Shown in pieces: positions 19,087 through 29,460 of a stretch of 64,000 bases of DNA. A program made the translations under genes and the position numbers. The notes below the pieces were generated by a model. It was not told the origin of the DNA. It did not search any database and worked only from the letters and a program-made list of their open reading frames with translations. Source of the DNA: Mayamaea pseudoterrestris (Eukaryota > Bacillariophyta > Bacillariophyceae > Sellaphorales > Sellaphoraceae); assembly GCA_027923505.1 (NCBI GenBank), contig BROI01000021.1:310001-374000 (forward strand), written 5' to 3'. Each line of letters begins with the position of its first letter. Position 1 is the stretch's first letter.

Positions 19087-22068
19087 ATGTCGGACGCCAA
19101 CCAGCGAGATCCTGCTCATCCAGACCACAATCAAAACGATGACAACGACACTGAACGTCTTTTGGAGAATGCGCTCATTCCGGCCTTGATGGAAATGGCA
19201 ATTAGCGGACAGTTTGATCCAGAAACCTGCATTGATCGAAGCAAGGCTCGACTCCTCTTGCAAGTCACAGACAATAATGTTGACTTGGCGGCGCAGCTTT
19301 ACTGGGATGACTGGCTAGCTACGCAGCAGCAGCAGCAAGATCAAGGAGGTCGACTGCAGCAAGCGCCGCAGCAAGACGACGGAATGGAATCTGGTGATGA
19401 TGAAGCAATGAATGAGGCGCCTCCGCCACACGAGGAAGCTGCTGCTGCCAATAATGAGGCGAATAATGCACAGCAACGCCCGGTCATGGAGTTACTTCCT
19501 GACGATGAAGAGGATTATGTCCAGCGACTGGATGGAATATTTGAGCGGGCGCATCGCAATGAGCTTCATGTTCGTCGGCCGCCGGCGGGTCGAAGGGTGA
19601 ACCATGGATTTGCGGCAGCGGCAGCCATTGCCGGAGGTGAGGGTGCCGAGGATTATGTTGCAGCCGCTCGGCGGTTCATGGATCGAGCCAGGCGAATGCT
19701 GAATGGGCAGGAAGCTGATGATGACTTTATTAATGGCAATGAAGTCAATGATGGAGGGCAAATTGCGGACCGAAACGTTCAGGCTTTGGCGGATGAAGCT
19801 GCTGCGCGCGCTCGCAGATTCTTAGCGCAAGCACGTATCGCTCGTCAAGAAGAGGAGGAGGATCCAGAGCATGTGTCTATTTCGGATGACGAAATTGCTG
19901 CTGGTAGTCAAATTAGAAACGTGCTTGCAGCAAGGTCCCGAATTGGAAGTGCCGTGAGCGGTGATACTACGTCTTCGTCGCTGAAACGTTCTGCTATGGA
20001 TATTTTGTCTTCCACCCGAAGCAGACGACGAAAGCTACAGGATTGCTTGCAAAATGGCATGATGGATGAAAATGACTTTGATGTGAACGGCTTTCTCAGT
20101 GACAATGATTGGATTTGGGGCGCGATTCGTTCGTCACGCCGTAATCTTGCTGACAAGGCGCCTATGGAACTTTTATGGGGGCTTCCTGCGGAGAAGGCTG
20201 AAGTCGATGCAGAGACAGATGTTGATAGCAATGCGCCAGCAGTTAATAATGATCACGACGGCGATGATTCAAGTAATGAGCGTGTTCGTCGTGACGACGA
20301 TAGCAGCATGAACGTCATTGCGGATGATGATGTGGATGACGATTCAACGAACAACAATGATGGTCCTCCTGAGCAAATAACGGGAATTCCGACAACTTGG
20401 CTCAATGCGAGTTTCCAGTTGGATAAGGGTGCGACAGGTATAGCCATTTTCCCTCCAAGCGAGGACGATATAGGATACTTTGCGTGGCAGGCTCGGCAAA
20501 AGAATCAGTCCGAAAACACCAGAGCTTCGGTTCCTCCTCCATACCACTGCCGCGCAATTACATCTATTGCTTCTATTGTCACTGCGTTGATACATACTGG
20601 TGTCCATGCGCATAGGCGACAAATTAGTCCTGGTTGGCGCAAACCATTTCTGGAGCTCGACAAGGATGATCGCAAGCGCGAGTTTCACGATCGACTTGCT
20701 GATGCGCTGGCATGCCTTTTAGTAATTGCAGCCAATGCTTCGGCGAAGCGAAAAGAGACTGCACTGCACAAGCTCAAGGAGGAGGCAATGGTAATGGCCA
20801 AGAAGCTGGAGGATGACGTGGGGCTTGAAGTTCTGAATCAAGCAGAAAAGGGCAAGTGGCATATTCTTGAAAGCAAACTTCAGCTATGTCCGACTTGTGT
20901 GTGGGAGCATGAACCGGAAGTTCAAGTTTTCGAAGGTCGTTGCACAAGTCGGAACGTCTCATTTACGACATCGTATACAAATATAAATGATTTACGATCG
21001 TTTGTCAAGGCACAAATGAACCAATTTACTTCATCAGGAGGAATGGCGCTTTTCTTGGAAAATATTTTACGCTTTCACGGTGAGGACGCAGTCAAGATGA
21101 TGATATCCCTCTCACGACGCTTGGATTCGTCGAAGACTAATGATACTTCGCATACTTCGAAGTGTTTGATTAATTGCACATGCCACGAAACTTTTAGGAA
21201 GAAGCTTGAGGAATGCACGACAGCTGCTAAGGTTCGCTCGCAATTTCCGTATTCAATTCGTGTTGATACAAGTCCACCTGGCCATGGTTGCTTCTCGACA
21301 GAGTTGCTGAGCCTTTTGTTGACTGGCAGAGTGTGTTCGTCCTTAGAAGGGTGGTCAACTGGATCCCTATGCTTTGGAATATTGACAGATTCCGTAACAC
21401 ATGTATCCAAAGGGTTGACTCGTCCAGAGCGGCCAATATGGGTTTTGCGGGGACCGACTTTATACTCGGCGCTTTGGGTTGATTATATGAAAGGGCCACA
21501 ATCATCGTCGTTCGATCCAAGGTTTGATCAGCCAGGAAGCGCAGCTATAATGACCCACTGGAATCCATGGTTTGGTGAACGTCGGAAGACGAATTTTCGA
21601 ATGATTCTTGATCGAGACTTGAAAGAAGCGCGTGACGCCAAGGCAACGCCGCTTGCCGACGAAGTTAATTTGAAGACCAGTGAGATTAAGTCAATGTCTC
21701 TACTTGCAGATCGCCAAAACATGAGGGCTGCTTTGTCAAAGGTGCTTGCTGGAACAGAGACTTTTGACCCATCAGTGACGTTTACTCGTGAGAGTTTGGA
21801 TCGAATAGTTGCCAACCCCGATGACCAAAAGTATTATCCGCGCAAATATCAACTGTGGAGATTTGATATGGGCGAGGAGCCAGGTGATAACCAAGAAGAC
21901 AAGAAACCGAGAGGCGTTATGTGGAAACCATTTCATCGCCTGACTAGCAGCGAGAAAATTCTTGTCGAGGCAAAGTTGGGACCGAAAATCAGAACAATGC
22001 TTTGGATGCGCTGGCCGAGAGCCACGGTTGATTCGTTCGAGCCCGCTGATCCTGAACCAATTGTCTAA
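19087..22068 (+). CDS. UBA-like domain plus diverged MINDY-3/4-type deubiquitinase-like protein
   Basis: Single exon, 993 residues. Residues about 40-80 (SKARLLLQVTDNNVDLAAQLYWDDWLA) form a UBA/TAP-C-type helical domain. A polyQ and acidic disordered region follows to about 430. Residues about 435-830 resemble the catalytic domain of MINDY-3/4 (FAM188) deubiquitinases, which trim Lys48 chains: WLNASFQL, then C488 in YHCRAITSIASIVTALI at the catalytic-Cys position, RLADALACLL, ELLSLLLTGRVCSSLEGW and RPIWVLRGP. The usual GGPC context is lost. The expected catalytic His of the PIWV-xx-E-(T/S)-H motif is L792. It may therefore bind rather than cleave ubiquitin. Homology was judged by eye, so confidence in the family is moderate. 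The UBA-like part is clearer. Confidence 0.6.
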   Translation: MSDANQRDPAHPDHNQNDDNDTERLLENALIPALMEMAISGQFDPETCIDRSKARLLLQVTDNNVDLAAQLYWDDWLATQQQQQDQGGRLQQAPQQDDGMESGDDEAMNEAPPPHEEAAAANNEANNAQQRPVMELLPDDEEDYVQRLDGIFERAHRNELHVRRPPAGRRVNHGFAAAAAIAGGEGAEDYVAAARRFMDRARRMLNGQEADDDFINGNEVNDGGQIADRNVQALADEAAARARRFLAQARIARQEEEEDPEHVSISDDEIAAGSQIRNVLAARSRIGSAVSGDTTSSSLKRSAMDILSSTRSRRRKLQDCLQNGMMDENDFDVNGFLSDNDWIWGAIRSSRRNLADKAPMELLWGLPAEKAEVDAETDVDSNAPAVNNDHDGDDSSNERVRRDDDSSMNVIADDDVDDDSTNNNDGPPEQITGIPTTWLNASFQLDKGATGIAIFPPSEDDIGYFAWQARQKNQSENTRASVPPPYHCRAITSIASIVTALIHTGVHAHRRQISPGWRKPFLELDKDDRKREFHDRLADALACLLVIAANASAKRKETALHKLKEEAMVMAKKLEDDVGLEVLNQAEKGKWHILESKLQLCPTCVWEHEPEVQVFEGRCTSRNVSFTTSYTNINDLRSFVKAQMNQFTSSGGMALFLENILRFHGEDAVKMMISLSRRLDSSKTNDTSHTSKCLINCTCHETFRKKLEECTTAAKVRSQFPYSIRVDTSPPGHGCFSTELLSLLLTGRVCSSLEGWSTGSLCFGILTDSVTHVSKGLTRPERPIWVLRGPTLYSALWVDYMKGPQSSSFDPRFDQPGSAAIMTHWNPWFGERRKTNFRMILDRDLKEARDAKATPLADEVNLKTSEIKSMSLLADRQNMRAALSKVLAGTETFDPSVTFTRESLDRIVANPDDQKYYPRKYQLWRFDMGEEPGDNQEDKKPRGVMWKPFHRLTSSEKILVEAKLGPKIRTMLWMRWPRATVDSFEPADPEPIV

Positions 22069-22141
22069 CATCATAGTCTAAAATGTCGCAACTGATTTGT
22101 TGTATAACGAATCGCTTAGGGCGTTTAGCAAAATGTATCGT

Positions 22142-22900
22142 CTATTCTAAATCTCCCCGATAGACTTGCTCCGTCTCTTCTATCCACTGGTCAACATTTC
22201 GCTCCGCATTTTGCCGGATTACGCGAGCCATAGCCTCCCGACCAGAAAGTTGTGTCTCTTCCGATAGCAAGCGTCCCTGATACATGGCTTGCCAAGCCTC
22301 CGAATTGTGCGAGAGCGACAAGTGAACGCCATTTCCATTCACATAGCTGCTGCACGTTAGCACGAATCCGTCATTTACCACGTCTTTCGAAAGATGAGGA
22401 TTCAGTCCATCCGTTCCTTGATATAAGTTATCAAAGACACTATCCTCGTGATGTCGAGCGCTGCATGAGAGGCAGCAGCCGCGTCGGCATTCGGACGGTA
22501 AATCCGGCAAACCGACTTCTTGAGCAACGTTGCGTCGCTCCATGGCACTCAAAATGCTTTCGTTCTGCATCACAAGAATTTCACGAGACATTCCTTCATA
22601 GGAAACTTTGACTGTATACGATGATAGCTCGGTTGGTGTAGCAGCTGCGTTCAAGGTATTGCGACATCGTTGCATCATGTGTGACTCGTGTGACCGGTTA
22701 CGGCTTGCCTCGTACCTCTTGCTTGCGATGGCGAGACTGCGAGCAGATCTGGGAACAAGTAACAGCAGTACCGCTGTCCATCTCCTCAATGATCTAAAAA
22801 TCTTACTTTTACGTAGCATGATATCGAGATTCTGCCAGTACGTCTCCCATCTCCTATCATCATGGTGGTGCGAGGACGGATGGCACGCACCTCGATCCAA
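22142..22900 (-). CDS. 2Fe-2S ferredoxin-like protein, probably organellar
   Basis: Single exon, 252 residues from 22900. ATG 22819 (MLRKSKIFRSLRRWTAVLLLL) gives a 225-residue form starting with a basic then hydrophobic leader. The plant-type ferredoxin fold covers about 95-190: beta strands SYTVKVSYEG, the cluster loop ECRRGCCLSC with C-x4-C-x2-C spacing, and the fourth Cys in FVLTCSSYV. The cluster should carry one electron at low potential. The C-terminal extension (about 195-252, with REAMARVIRQNAERNVDQWI) is not part of classical photosynthetic ferredoxin, so this is a FdC-like or specialised ferredoxin. It is convergent with the MINDY-like gene, 73 bp apart. Confidence 0.8.
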   Translation of the reverse strand: MDRGACHPSSHHHDDRRWETYWQNLDIMLRKSKIFRSLRRWTAVLLLLVPRSARSLAIASKRYEASRNRSHESHMMQRCRNTLNAAATPTELSSYTVKVSYEGMSREILVMQNESILSAMERRNVAQEVGLPDLPSECRRGCCLSCSARHHEDSVFDNLYQGTDGLNPHLSKDVVNDGFVLTCSSYVNGNGVHLSLSHNSEAWQAMYQGRLLSEETQLSGREAMARVIRQNAERNVDQWIEETEQVYRGDLE

Positions 22901-23049
22901 AAAAACCTGTGCGACACAAGGTATCTGTCTGGCTACTTACTGTTAATCATTTTATCTGCTGTTAAGGCCGAACAAGACTCGGATATTTCCTCCTGTGTTT
23001 GCGTTACTACAAAGGTAAACATTAAATGTTTCAGCTTACTGTAATACTT

Positions 23050-26000
23050 CTACGAGACGTTTACACCTTCCGACAACAAGGAGTGACGGACAGTGGACTT
23101 GCCACCATTGGACTGGGTCGAATCCTTGTTCGTCTTTTCTCCAAGGGCAGGCATTGGAGGAACAAATCCATTCTGTTCGCCAGCTGCACCAAACTTGGCT
23201 GGGTCAATAGTGACTGACTTGGTACAATTGTCCGTTTTATAGATTCCAACCAGACGATCCGCCAGCTCGAACATATTGTTTCGGAGAGAGATAATGATGA
23301 ACTGAGCATTTTTCGTGCGCTCCTTGATGTAGTTGGCGACAATAGAAACGTTCTTAAAATCCAGAGCTGCGTCAATTTCGTCCATGACATACAAAGGCGT
23401 TGGTTTGAAGTGATGAAGCGCAAACACAAGTGCGAGTGAAGATAAGGTCTTCTCTCCGCCAGAAAGGTTACTAATGTTTTTCCACGACTTTTTGGGAGGT
23501 CGAACGGAGAAGACGATTCCTTCGGAAAAGGGATCAAGTGAGTCGACTAGCTCAAGCTCTGCGTCGCCGCCTAGTGTAATCATTTGATACATTTCCTTAA
23601 GCTTGAGCGTGATGAGGCTGAACCCTTCCATGAACATATCAAGGCGCATCTTTCGAAGGTCGTCGTGCGTCTTCCGGACTGCGTTGCGTTCCTCCGTCAC
23701 TGCTTCGAGATCGGACACACTGTAAATGACGATGCGAATCACGAAAATTGAGTAATTGACGCGAACATTTTTTGTCGTACTTGCCATCGAAAACCATTTA
23801 CTTACCGAGCAAGGTAGTCCGTCTCCTTCTTCTTATATTCGGCAATGGCTCCCATATTTGCATTCTTTGCCATAGCGGATTTCTCGGCAGTCAGGATTTC
23901 AATGTCGTCCTTGATTTTTCGCTTGGAATATTTCTCTAGCGCCGCATGCGAAAATGTGGGTAGTGAGTTCTTCGTCTTGGACTTTGGCTGATCAGGCATT
24001 TCCGTTGGACCCAGCACTTCAGCATCTGCATCGAAAAGGTTGTCCATCGCAGACCCGCCACTGTCATCCTTCGTACTGCATTGAACCTCTTCATCGACAT
24101 CCATTGCGTCCTTGCTAACTTTCTCAGAAACAATGTCGTCGTCGTCGCCTTCGTCGTCTGATAAATCATCGTCTTCATCGTCTTCCTGAGCAGCTGACCG
24201 AAGATTTTCAATGGACTTGGTCCAGTGCTTAAGACGTTTTTCGCATTCGGTGGCTTGCTTCTTTCGGTCGTCAATCTTGGCAAAGAATTCAAGCTCGACA
24301 GATTTAGCATCCGAGAGGGATTTTTGAAGCACTTCAATCTCTTCTTGAATAGAATCAAGCTCTTGACGTTGCTCTTTCTCAAGCGCCATAACTGCTTCAT
24401 ACTGCTTCAATACAGCTTCGGCGTCTCCAGTCAAAGATTCTCGTTCAGCCTTCTTCTCATCCAACTTGGTCTGTGTCTCCTTCAGCTTCGACTCAGCGGA
24501 AGCTTTGGCAGAGGATGCCTTCGCCATAGCCTTTTCGCTCGAAGTGATTGCGACTCGCGCCAGATTTAGAAGCTTCTGCGTATCATTGAGAGCTTTCAAA
24601 GTCTTCTCGCATTTCTCCTGCTGCTTCTTTAATTTTGGTCCACCGGCATCTAGAATGGCTTTTTGCAAACGGTCAACCGCTGCTTGAAGTCGTGACGCTT
24701 CTTCGACGCAAGAAGACATGTCGTCTTTGCACGTTTCGACAACTTTATTTAATTCCCGTAGCTCCTTCTCGTCCCCTGCGCTAAGTTTGCTTTGAGACTT
24801 GAGTTCAGGGATTAATTTTGTCAGTTCTGTTCTCGTCGTATCGAATCCAGCGATTTCCATCGATAGCTTCGGTAACTTGCTTTCGTACGCCTTGATCCGT
24901 TGCTTCAACTGACGAATCTCGTCCAATAAATCTTTGCGTTGTGTACGCAAGTCGTGAAGCAGCTGTTGGCATTTTTGAACTTCTCCTTCGAGTCTGTCAC
25001 AATCAGCCGAAATATCATCCAATTCCTGATTTCCTGTTGAAGGACTTGCAGCGTTCTGTGTGTAAAGTTCAAAAGTGAGAGATTGCAATATCCATGAAAC
25101 AGCCAAACACATTTCCACTTACTCCAATTCGCATGCCTCCCTTCGAGACGGAAGCGCCACCACCGGACATGGTACCGGAGCTCTCGATAAGCTTGCCGTC
25201 TGCAGTCACGACTCGCCAGCGCTTACCAAAGTCATACGCCCAACGCGAAGCCGTTTGGATGTCTTCGGCGACCAAAGTGTTGCCGACGCACTTGTATATA
25301 GCGGGAGTGACACTAAAGTTCAAGGGAGTGATCAAGTCGAACAACCGGGGTGCGCCTTCAGGAGTCTCAACTTGACGATCATGCGCACCCTTGTGGAGCT
25401 TGTCCAGAGCAATGCAAGTAACTCGACCGAGGTTGTTTTTGCGAAGAAACTCGAGGATCTTTGTAGCACCAGCACTTGTTTGAACCACAATCATGTTTAA
25501 TTTCCCACCGCAGGCTGTCGAAACAGCGACGTCGTACTCTGCAGGAATGGTTGCCAAGTCACCTAAACGTCCGAGAATGCCGACTTGGGACAGCGGCCCG
25601 TTCTTTTCGGCGGCCTTCAAGACAGCTTGGACCGGTTTGGAAGCAATCGATTTGTTTGACTGAGCGTTCGCTTTCGCTTGCTCGCTGCGAATCTGTTACG
25701 AAATAAGAAAGGTTAGATTTCAATAGCCGAGCACAATCATAACTTGTGGACACATTTACATACCATGAGATCTTTCATCTTGATGCTCAACTTTCCCTCC
25801 TTTTCGGTCAAAACCTTGCATTCGTTTTCGGCGTCAACTATGCGATTCGAGCTTTCCGTCAGCTCATCCTGCGTTGTTGCGAGTTCACTGCGCGTCGACT
25901 TTTCCTTGTCGTCCAGTGACAAAACTTCCGTTTCAGCTTCCGCAAGTTTGGCTTTGGCGCGAGTAGTGGCGTCTTCTAAGAGGCGAACCTTTGTCTCGGC

Positions 26001-27440
26001 AGTGTCGAGCTTGTTTTGAAATTTCGATCTCTCCTGCTGGATTGGAGCGAGCTCCTGCGTCTTCACCTCAAGTTCCGCTCGGAGTTGCTGCGTAACGCCT
26101 TTAGTTTCTTCGTGAATAGTCTCCAATTTCTCGTCTTCTTCAGCTTTGGAAATAGATAATTGCTCAATCTTTGCCTCGAGTCCTGGAAGACTCTCCGTCG
26201 CTTCTTCTCTCTTCGCTGCCGCCGTCTCCTCATTCTTGGTTTCAGCGACAATTTTGGCCTTGAGCTTTTTGATTTCGTCCTTGGCATGCTTGATCTCCTC
26301 CTTGAACTTAATATCCTTTCGCTCAAACGCAGTAAACTCGTCTTTGGTCTTTTTGAGCTCAGCGTGTGTCTTGTCGTACGCAATTTGCTGTGGTTTCATG
26401 TTTTCTTCAATCTCTTTGAGCCGCGATGTCTCAAGCGAAACTGCTTCTCGCTTGCCATCCAGTTGCTGATTGAGTTCGTCCAAAATAACTCGGCATTCGT
26501 CCAGCTCGGTGCGCGCCGACATGCTTTCAATTTGGTAAAGAATGTTTTGTTTGCATCGAATCTCGCGCTCCTTGGCCAGCAGTGCTTGCGCTTCCAATTT
26601 GGCCGACTCGAGTCCCTCCAGTTCCTTCTGTACAGCCTTGACTCGATTGAGCTTCTCGTCTCGGTGCTCCGACAGTACTTCAAGCTGCTCCATGGCCTTG
26701 TTCGTGTCCTCCACGTACTTGTTGCTGCCGATAATGTCTTCCAAGTATTCGAGCAAGCCCTCGTCATTTTCATTTTTGGCCTTGGGCGGCATCATGGAGA
26801 TCATTTCAACTTCGCCCTGCAAAATCAAGAATCGATTATTGTCGAGATCAATGCCATTCGCTCCAAGGTAGGCTGCAACGTCCTTAAATTGACAAGTCTT
26901 GCCATTGATCTTGTATGTGCTGCTGTTGTTCTGAAAGGCAGTCCGGCTGACGACGCACTCCGAGTTTGCCACAACGCGATAGTCTTCCGCTCCTTCGCCA
27001 GTGTCAATAATTTTGTGAAAGTAGACGCAAACCGTCGCCGACTCGCAATTGGCGTGCGCCGAGCTCTTGTGAATGAGCTCTCGCACCTTGTTCAACCGAA
27101 GCTTCTTGGCGCGCTTGCCAAAGACAAAGAGCATGGCATCAATGACATTCGATTTGCCACTTCCATTTGGGCCAACGACGCTAGAAAAGCATTTATGGAA
27201 GGGACCAATCTCTTTTAGCCCGGCATAGCTCTTAAAGTTTTCGAGTGACTGTTGAAGACGGAGCGAGTGTGTAAGAGAGAGTGTCATTGTAATCATCAGC
27301 ATCATCTTGATACACATGAGGCGCCACTAGCGTACCATTTTCTGAATGGCTAGACGTGGAGGCGGAACATCCATCTCCTCCTCCATGGTTGGTGTTGGAG
27401 GAGGAAGAATCTCGCCGTCGCTCTCGTTGAGGTCGCTCAT
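23050..27440 (-). CDS. SMC4: SMC4, condensin ATPase subunit
   Basis: Five exons: 27440-27336, 27248-25764, 25692-25123, 25055-23806 and 23719-23050 (introns of 87, 71, 67 and 86 bp), giving 1359 residues. The N-terminal ATPase half has SLENFKSYAG and Walker A GPNGSGKS at about residues 61-68, then FGKRAKKLRLNKVRELIH, typical of SMC4. Long coiled coils flank a hinge at about 560-700 (VGILGRLGDLATIPAEYDVA). An acidic insert lies in the second coil. The C-terminal half has NLSGGEKTLSSLALVFALHH and Walker B YVMDEIDAALD. With SMC2 it forms the condensin core that compacts mitotic chromosomes. The start MSDLNESDGEI shares a promoter of only 131 bp with glutathione synthetase. Confidence 0.95.
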
Positions 27441-27512
27441 GGTCAAGCTGAACGATCAATGAAGGTGCGCAGCCGACCAAAGACGGCAACGATTGCGAAA
27501 GATACCATTTGT

Positions 27513-27520
27513 GACGTCAT
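27513..27520. promoter_or_regulatory. Palindromic CRE (TGACGTCA) in the SMC4/glutathione synthetase bidirectional promoter
   Basis: A perfect TGACGTCA lies 73 bp upstream of the SMC4 ATG and 52 bp upstream of the glutathione synthetase ATG at 27572. The palindrome could serve both directions through a bZIP dimer. Binding is inferred only. Confidence 0.45.
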
Positions 27521-27571
27521 GTCAGTTTCAGTTTAGTCACGAACGTGACTGCAGCGAATCTGCGCGCGGCC

Positions 27572-29293
27572 ATGGCGCGAAGATCGCGCCGTGCGTCCCT
27601 TTTCGCTTCATTCGTCATCCGACCACAGGAACTGATTCGAAGGATGCTTGTTTTGCAAGTTGTTCAAGCTCTTCGTCTAAAGTCTATAGCTATATTTATT
27701 GTCGTTTCGTTATTGCCTGCGCTTGGCTTTTCCGTCATGACTACTCCATCCACCACAAATCTTGCAGCAATTCTCACTCCAACCGCCAATTCTTTTGCCT
27801 CTGCAAACGGCCTATTGATCGAAAGGAAGCGCTCGGATGGGGTGGGAACATACTTGGAAGGAGCACCCATTTCGTTGTTGCCAAACGCCTTTCCGGCAAA
27901 GGCTTTTCAAGATGCCGTCGATCTTGCGCCGGCGTTCAACGTCCTTGTCGATCGCATAAGTCGCGACCACAAGTTTCTTTCCGATACGCTACAGAATGTC
28001 GTTCAAGCAGACGAGTTTACTGGGAAGCTGCTTGAATTCTATATGGACATTTACGTTCATGGCGACGAGTCAAAGTTTCAGTTTGCCCGCAACGCCGATC
28101 GTCTTGGAATTCATCGATCCGACTATATGCTTCACGCGGACAAGGGAAGCAATGTTCCAGGCATTAAGCAGATTGAACTCAACACCATTGCATCCAGCTT
28201 TGCTAGCTTGGCCTGTCAGGTGGCCTCGCTTCATACGTTTTTGCTCAATCGCTTTGACTCTGACGAAGTGAAAGCTGTGTTGCAAGCGAATGCGGCAGTT
28301 GTCGTGGGTCAAGACAATGTCATTGCCGACGGAGCCGTCCCCAAGAACCAGGCACTGGAAAAGATTGCCAATGCGATCCATGCTACCATGGAAAGATATA
28401 GAGAGCGACATGCGCCTACCCAGCCACTCGTCGTCCTCTTTGTGGTGCAGCCCGGTGAAACAAATACGGTTGACCAACGTATGCTCGAGTTTCAGCTCTG
28501 GCAGCAACATGCCCTTCCCGTCGTCCGACTTGGTTTGGCGGAGATTGATCGGGAGTGTCGTGTTGATGAAGCCAATGGGGCCTTGTACTATCAAGACAAG
28601 GAAGTTGGTCTTGTATACTACCGCGCCGGATACACGCCATATGACTATCCGACTGATGTCGAATGGCAAGCCCGTTTCATGTTGGAAGCGACGCGCGCTA
28701 CAAAGTCACCCTGCTTGGGATATCACTTGGCTGGTACGAAGAAGGTGCAGCAGCAGCTGGCTCGTCCGGGCGTTTTGGAAACGTTCTTTCCCGATGAATT
28801 AGAGACTGTCAGCAAGCTGCGGAAAGTCTTTGCAGGCTTGTACAGTCTTGGGGACGACGTGACAACCTCGGATTTGGATGCCGTTGCAGACGCATTGAAC
28901 GGCAACCACGAAATGTATGTGTTAAAGCCGCAGCGAGAAGGTGGAGGCTATAATTTCTATGGCGAAGGCCTCAGACAAAAGCTGTCGGACAATGTGCAAG
29001 GTGGGGGAGCTAACGACAAGCTCACCATTAGCAATAAGTTGGCCGAGTTCATTTTGATGGAGCGTCTGTTTCCTCCACAGCAGGAGGCTATCCTGCTACG
29101 AGGTGGACGTGTTGAAGGAACAGGAGACAGCATTTCAGAGCTGGGATGCTATGGAACTGTTCTCGCTTCTCCTCGAGGGGAAGTTTTAAACAACGAATAC
29201 GCTGGTTTCTTACTGCGCACCAAGTTTAGCAATGTAAACGAAGGAGGTGTAGCGTCGGGCTTTGCCACACTGTCAAGTCCATACTTGTGTTAA
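27572..29293 (+). CDS. GSS: Eukaryotic glutathione synthetase
   Basis: Single exon, 573 residues from ATG 27572 (gccATGG context). It ligates gamma-glutamylcysteine and glycine with ATP to make glutathione. Family motifs are complete: KQIELNTIASSFASL, VLFVVQPGETNTVDQRMLEF, YYRAGYTPYDYP, KVQQQLARPG, the Gly-rich ATP lid VLKPQREGGGYNFYG, EFILMERLFPP, and the C-terminal EGGVASGFATLSSPYL. The leader before residue 56 is basic, then hydrophobic (SIAIFIVVSLLPALGF), so the long form is probably organellar. A second in-frame ATG at 27737 (MTTPSTTNL) starts exactly at the conserved body and would give a 518-residue cytosolic enzyme. It is convergent with UGD. Confidence 0.95.
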   Translation: MARRSRRASLFASFVIRPQELIRRMLVLQVVQALRLKSIAIFIVVSLLPALGFSVMTTPSTTNLAAILTPTANSFASANGLLIERKRSDGVGTYLEGAPISLLPNAFPAKAFQDAVDLAPAFNVLVDRISRDHKFLSDTLQNVVQADEFTGKLLEFYMDIYVHGDESKFQFARNADRLGIHRSDYMLHADKGSNVPGIKQIELNTIASSFASLACQVASLHTFLLNRFDSDEVKAVLQANAAVVVGQDNVIADGAVPKNQALEKIANAIHATMERYRERHAPTQPLVVLFVVQPGETNTVDQRMLEFQLWQQHALPVVRLGLAEIDRECRVDEANGALYYQDKEVGLVYYRAGYTPYDYPTDVEWQARFMLEATRATKSPCLGYHLAGTKKVQQQLARPGVLETFFPDELETVSKLRKVFAGLYSLGDDVTTSDLDAVADALNGNHEMYVLKPQREGGGYNFYGEGLRQKLSDNVQGGGANDKLTISNKLAEFILMERLFPPQQEAILLRGGRVEGTGDSISELGCYGTVLASPRGEVLNNEYAGFLLRTKFSNVNEGGVASGFATLSSPYLC

Positions 29294-29460
29294 CTTAAAT
29301 GTGTTATAAGCTTTTAGGATAACGATCCATCAGCGCTACTTTCTAAACGATACACATCATAATATCACCGTCCTCGCTCCCCTTCCCATTCCGAGCGAGC
29401 CGACAATGAACAAATAGTAGGGACTCGATTCAATGACGCGACACCGGCAGCGTCGTGGCC

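Noticed and set aside
26160-27218. A 352-codon open frame on the plus strand across the SMC4 gene.
   Set aside because: It is the antisense shadow of the SMC4 coiled coil; its composition mirrors heptad codons and it has no domain.
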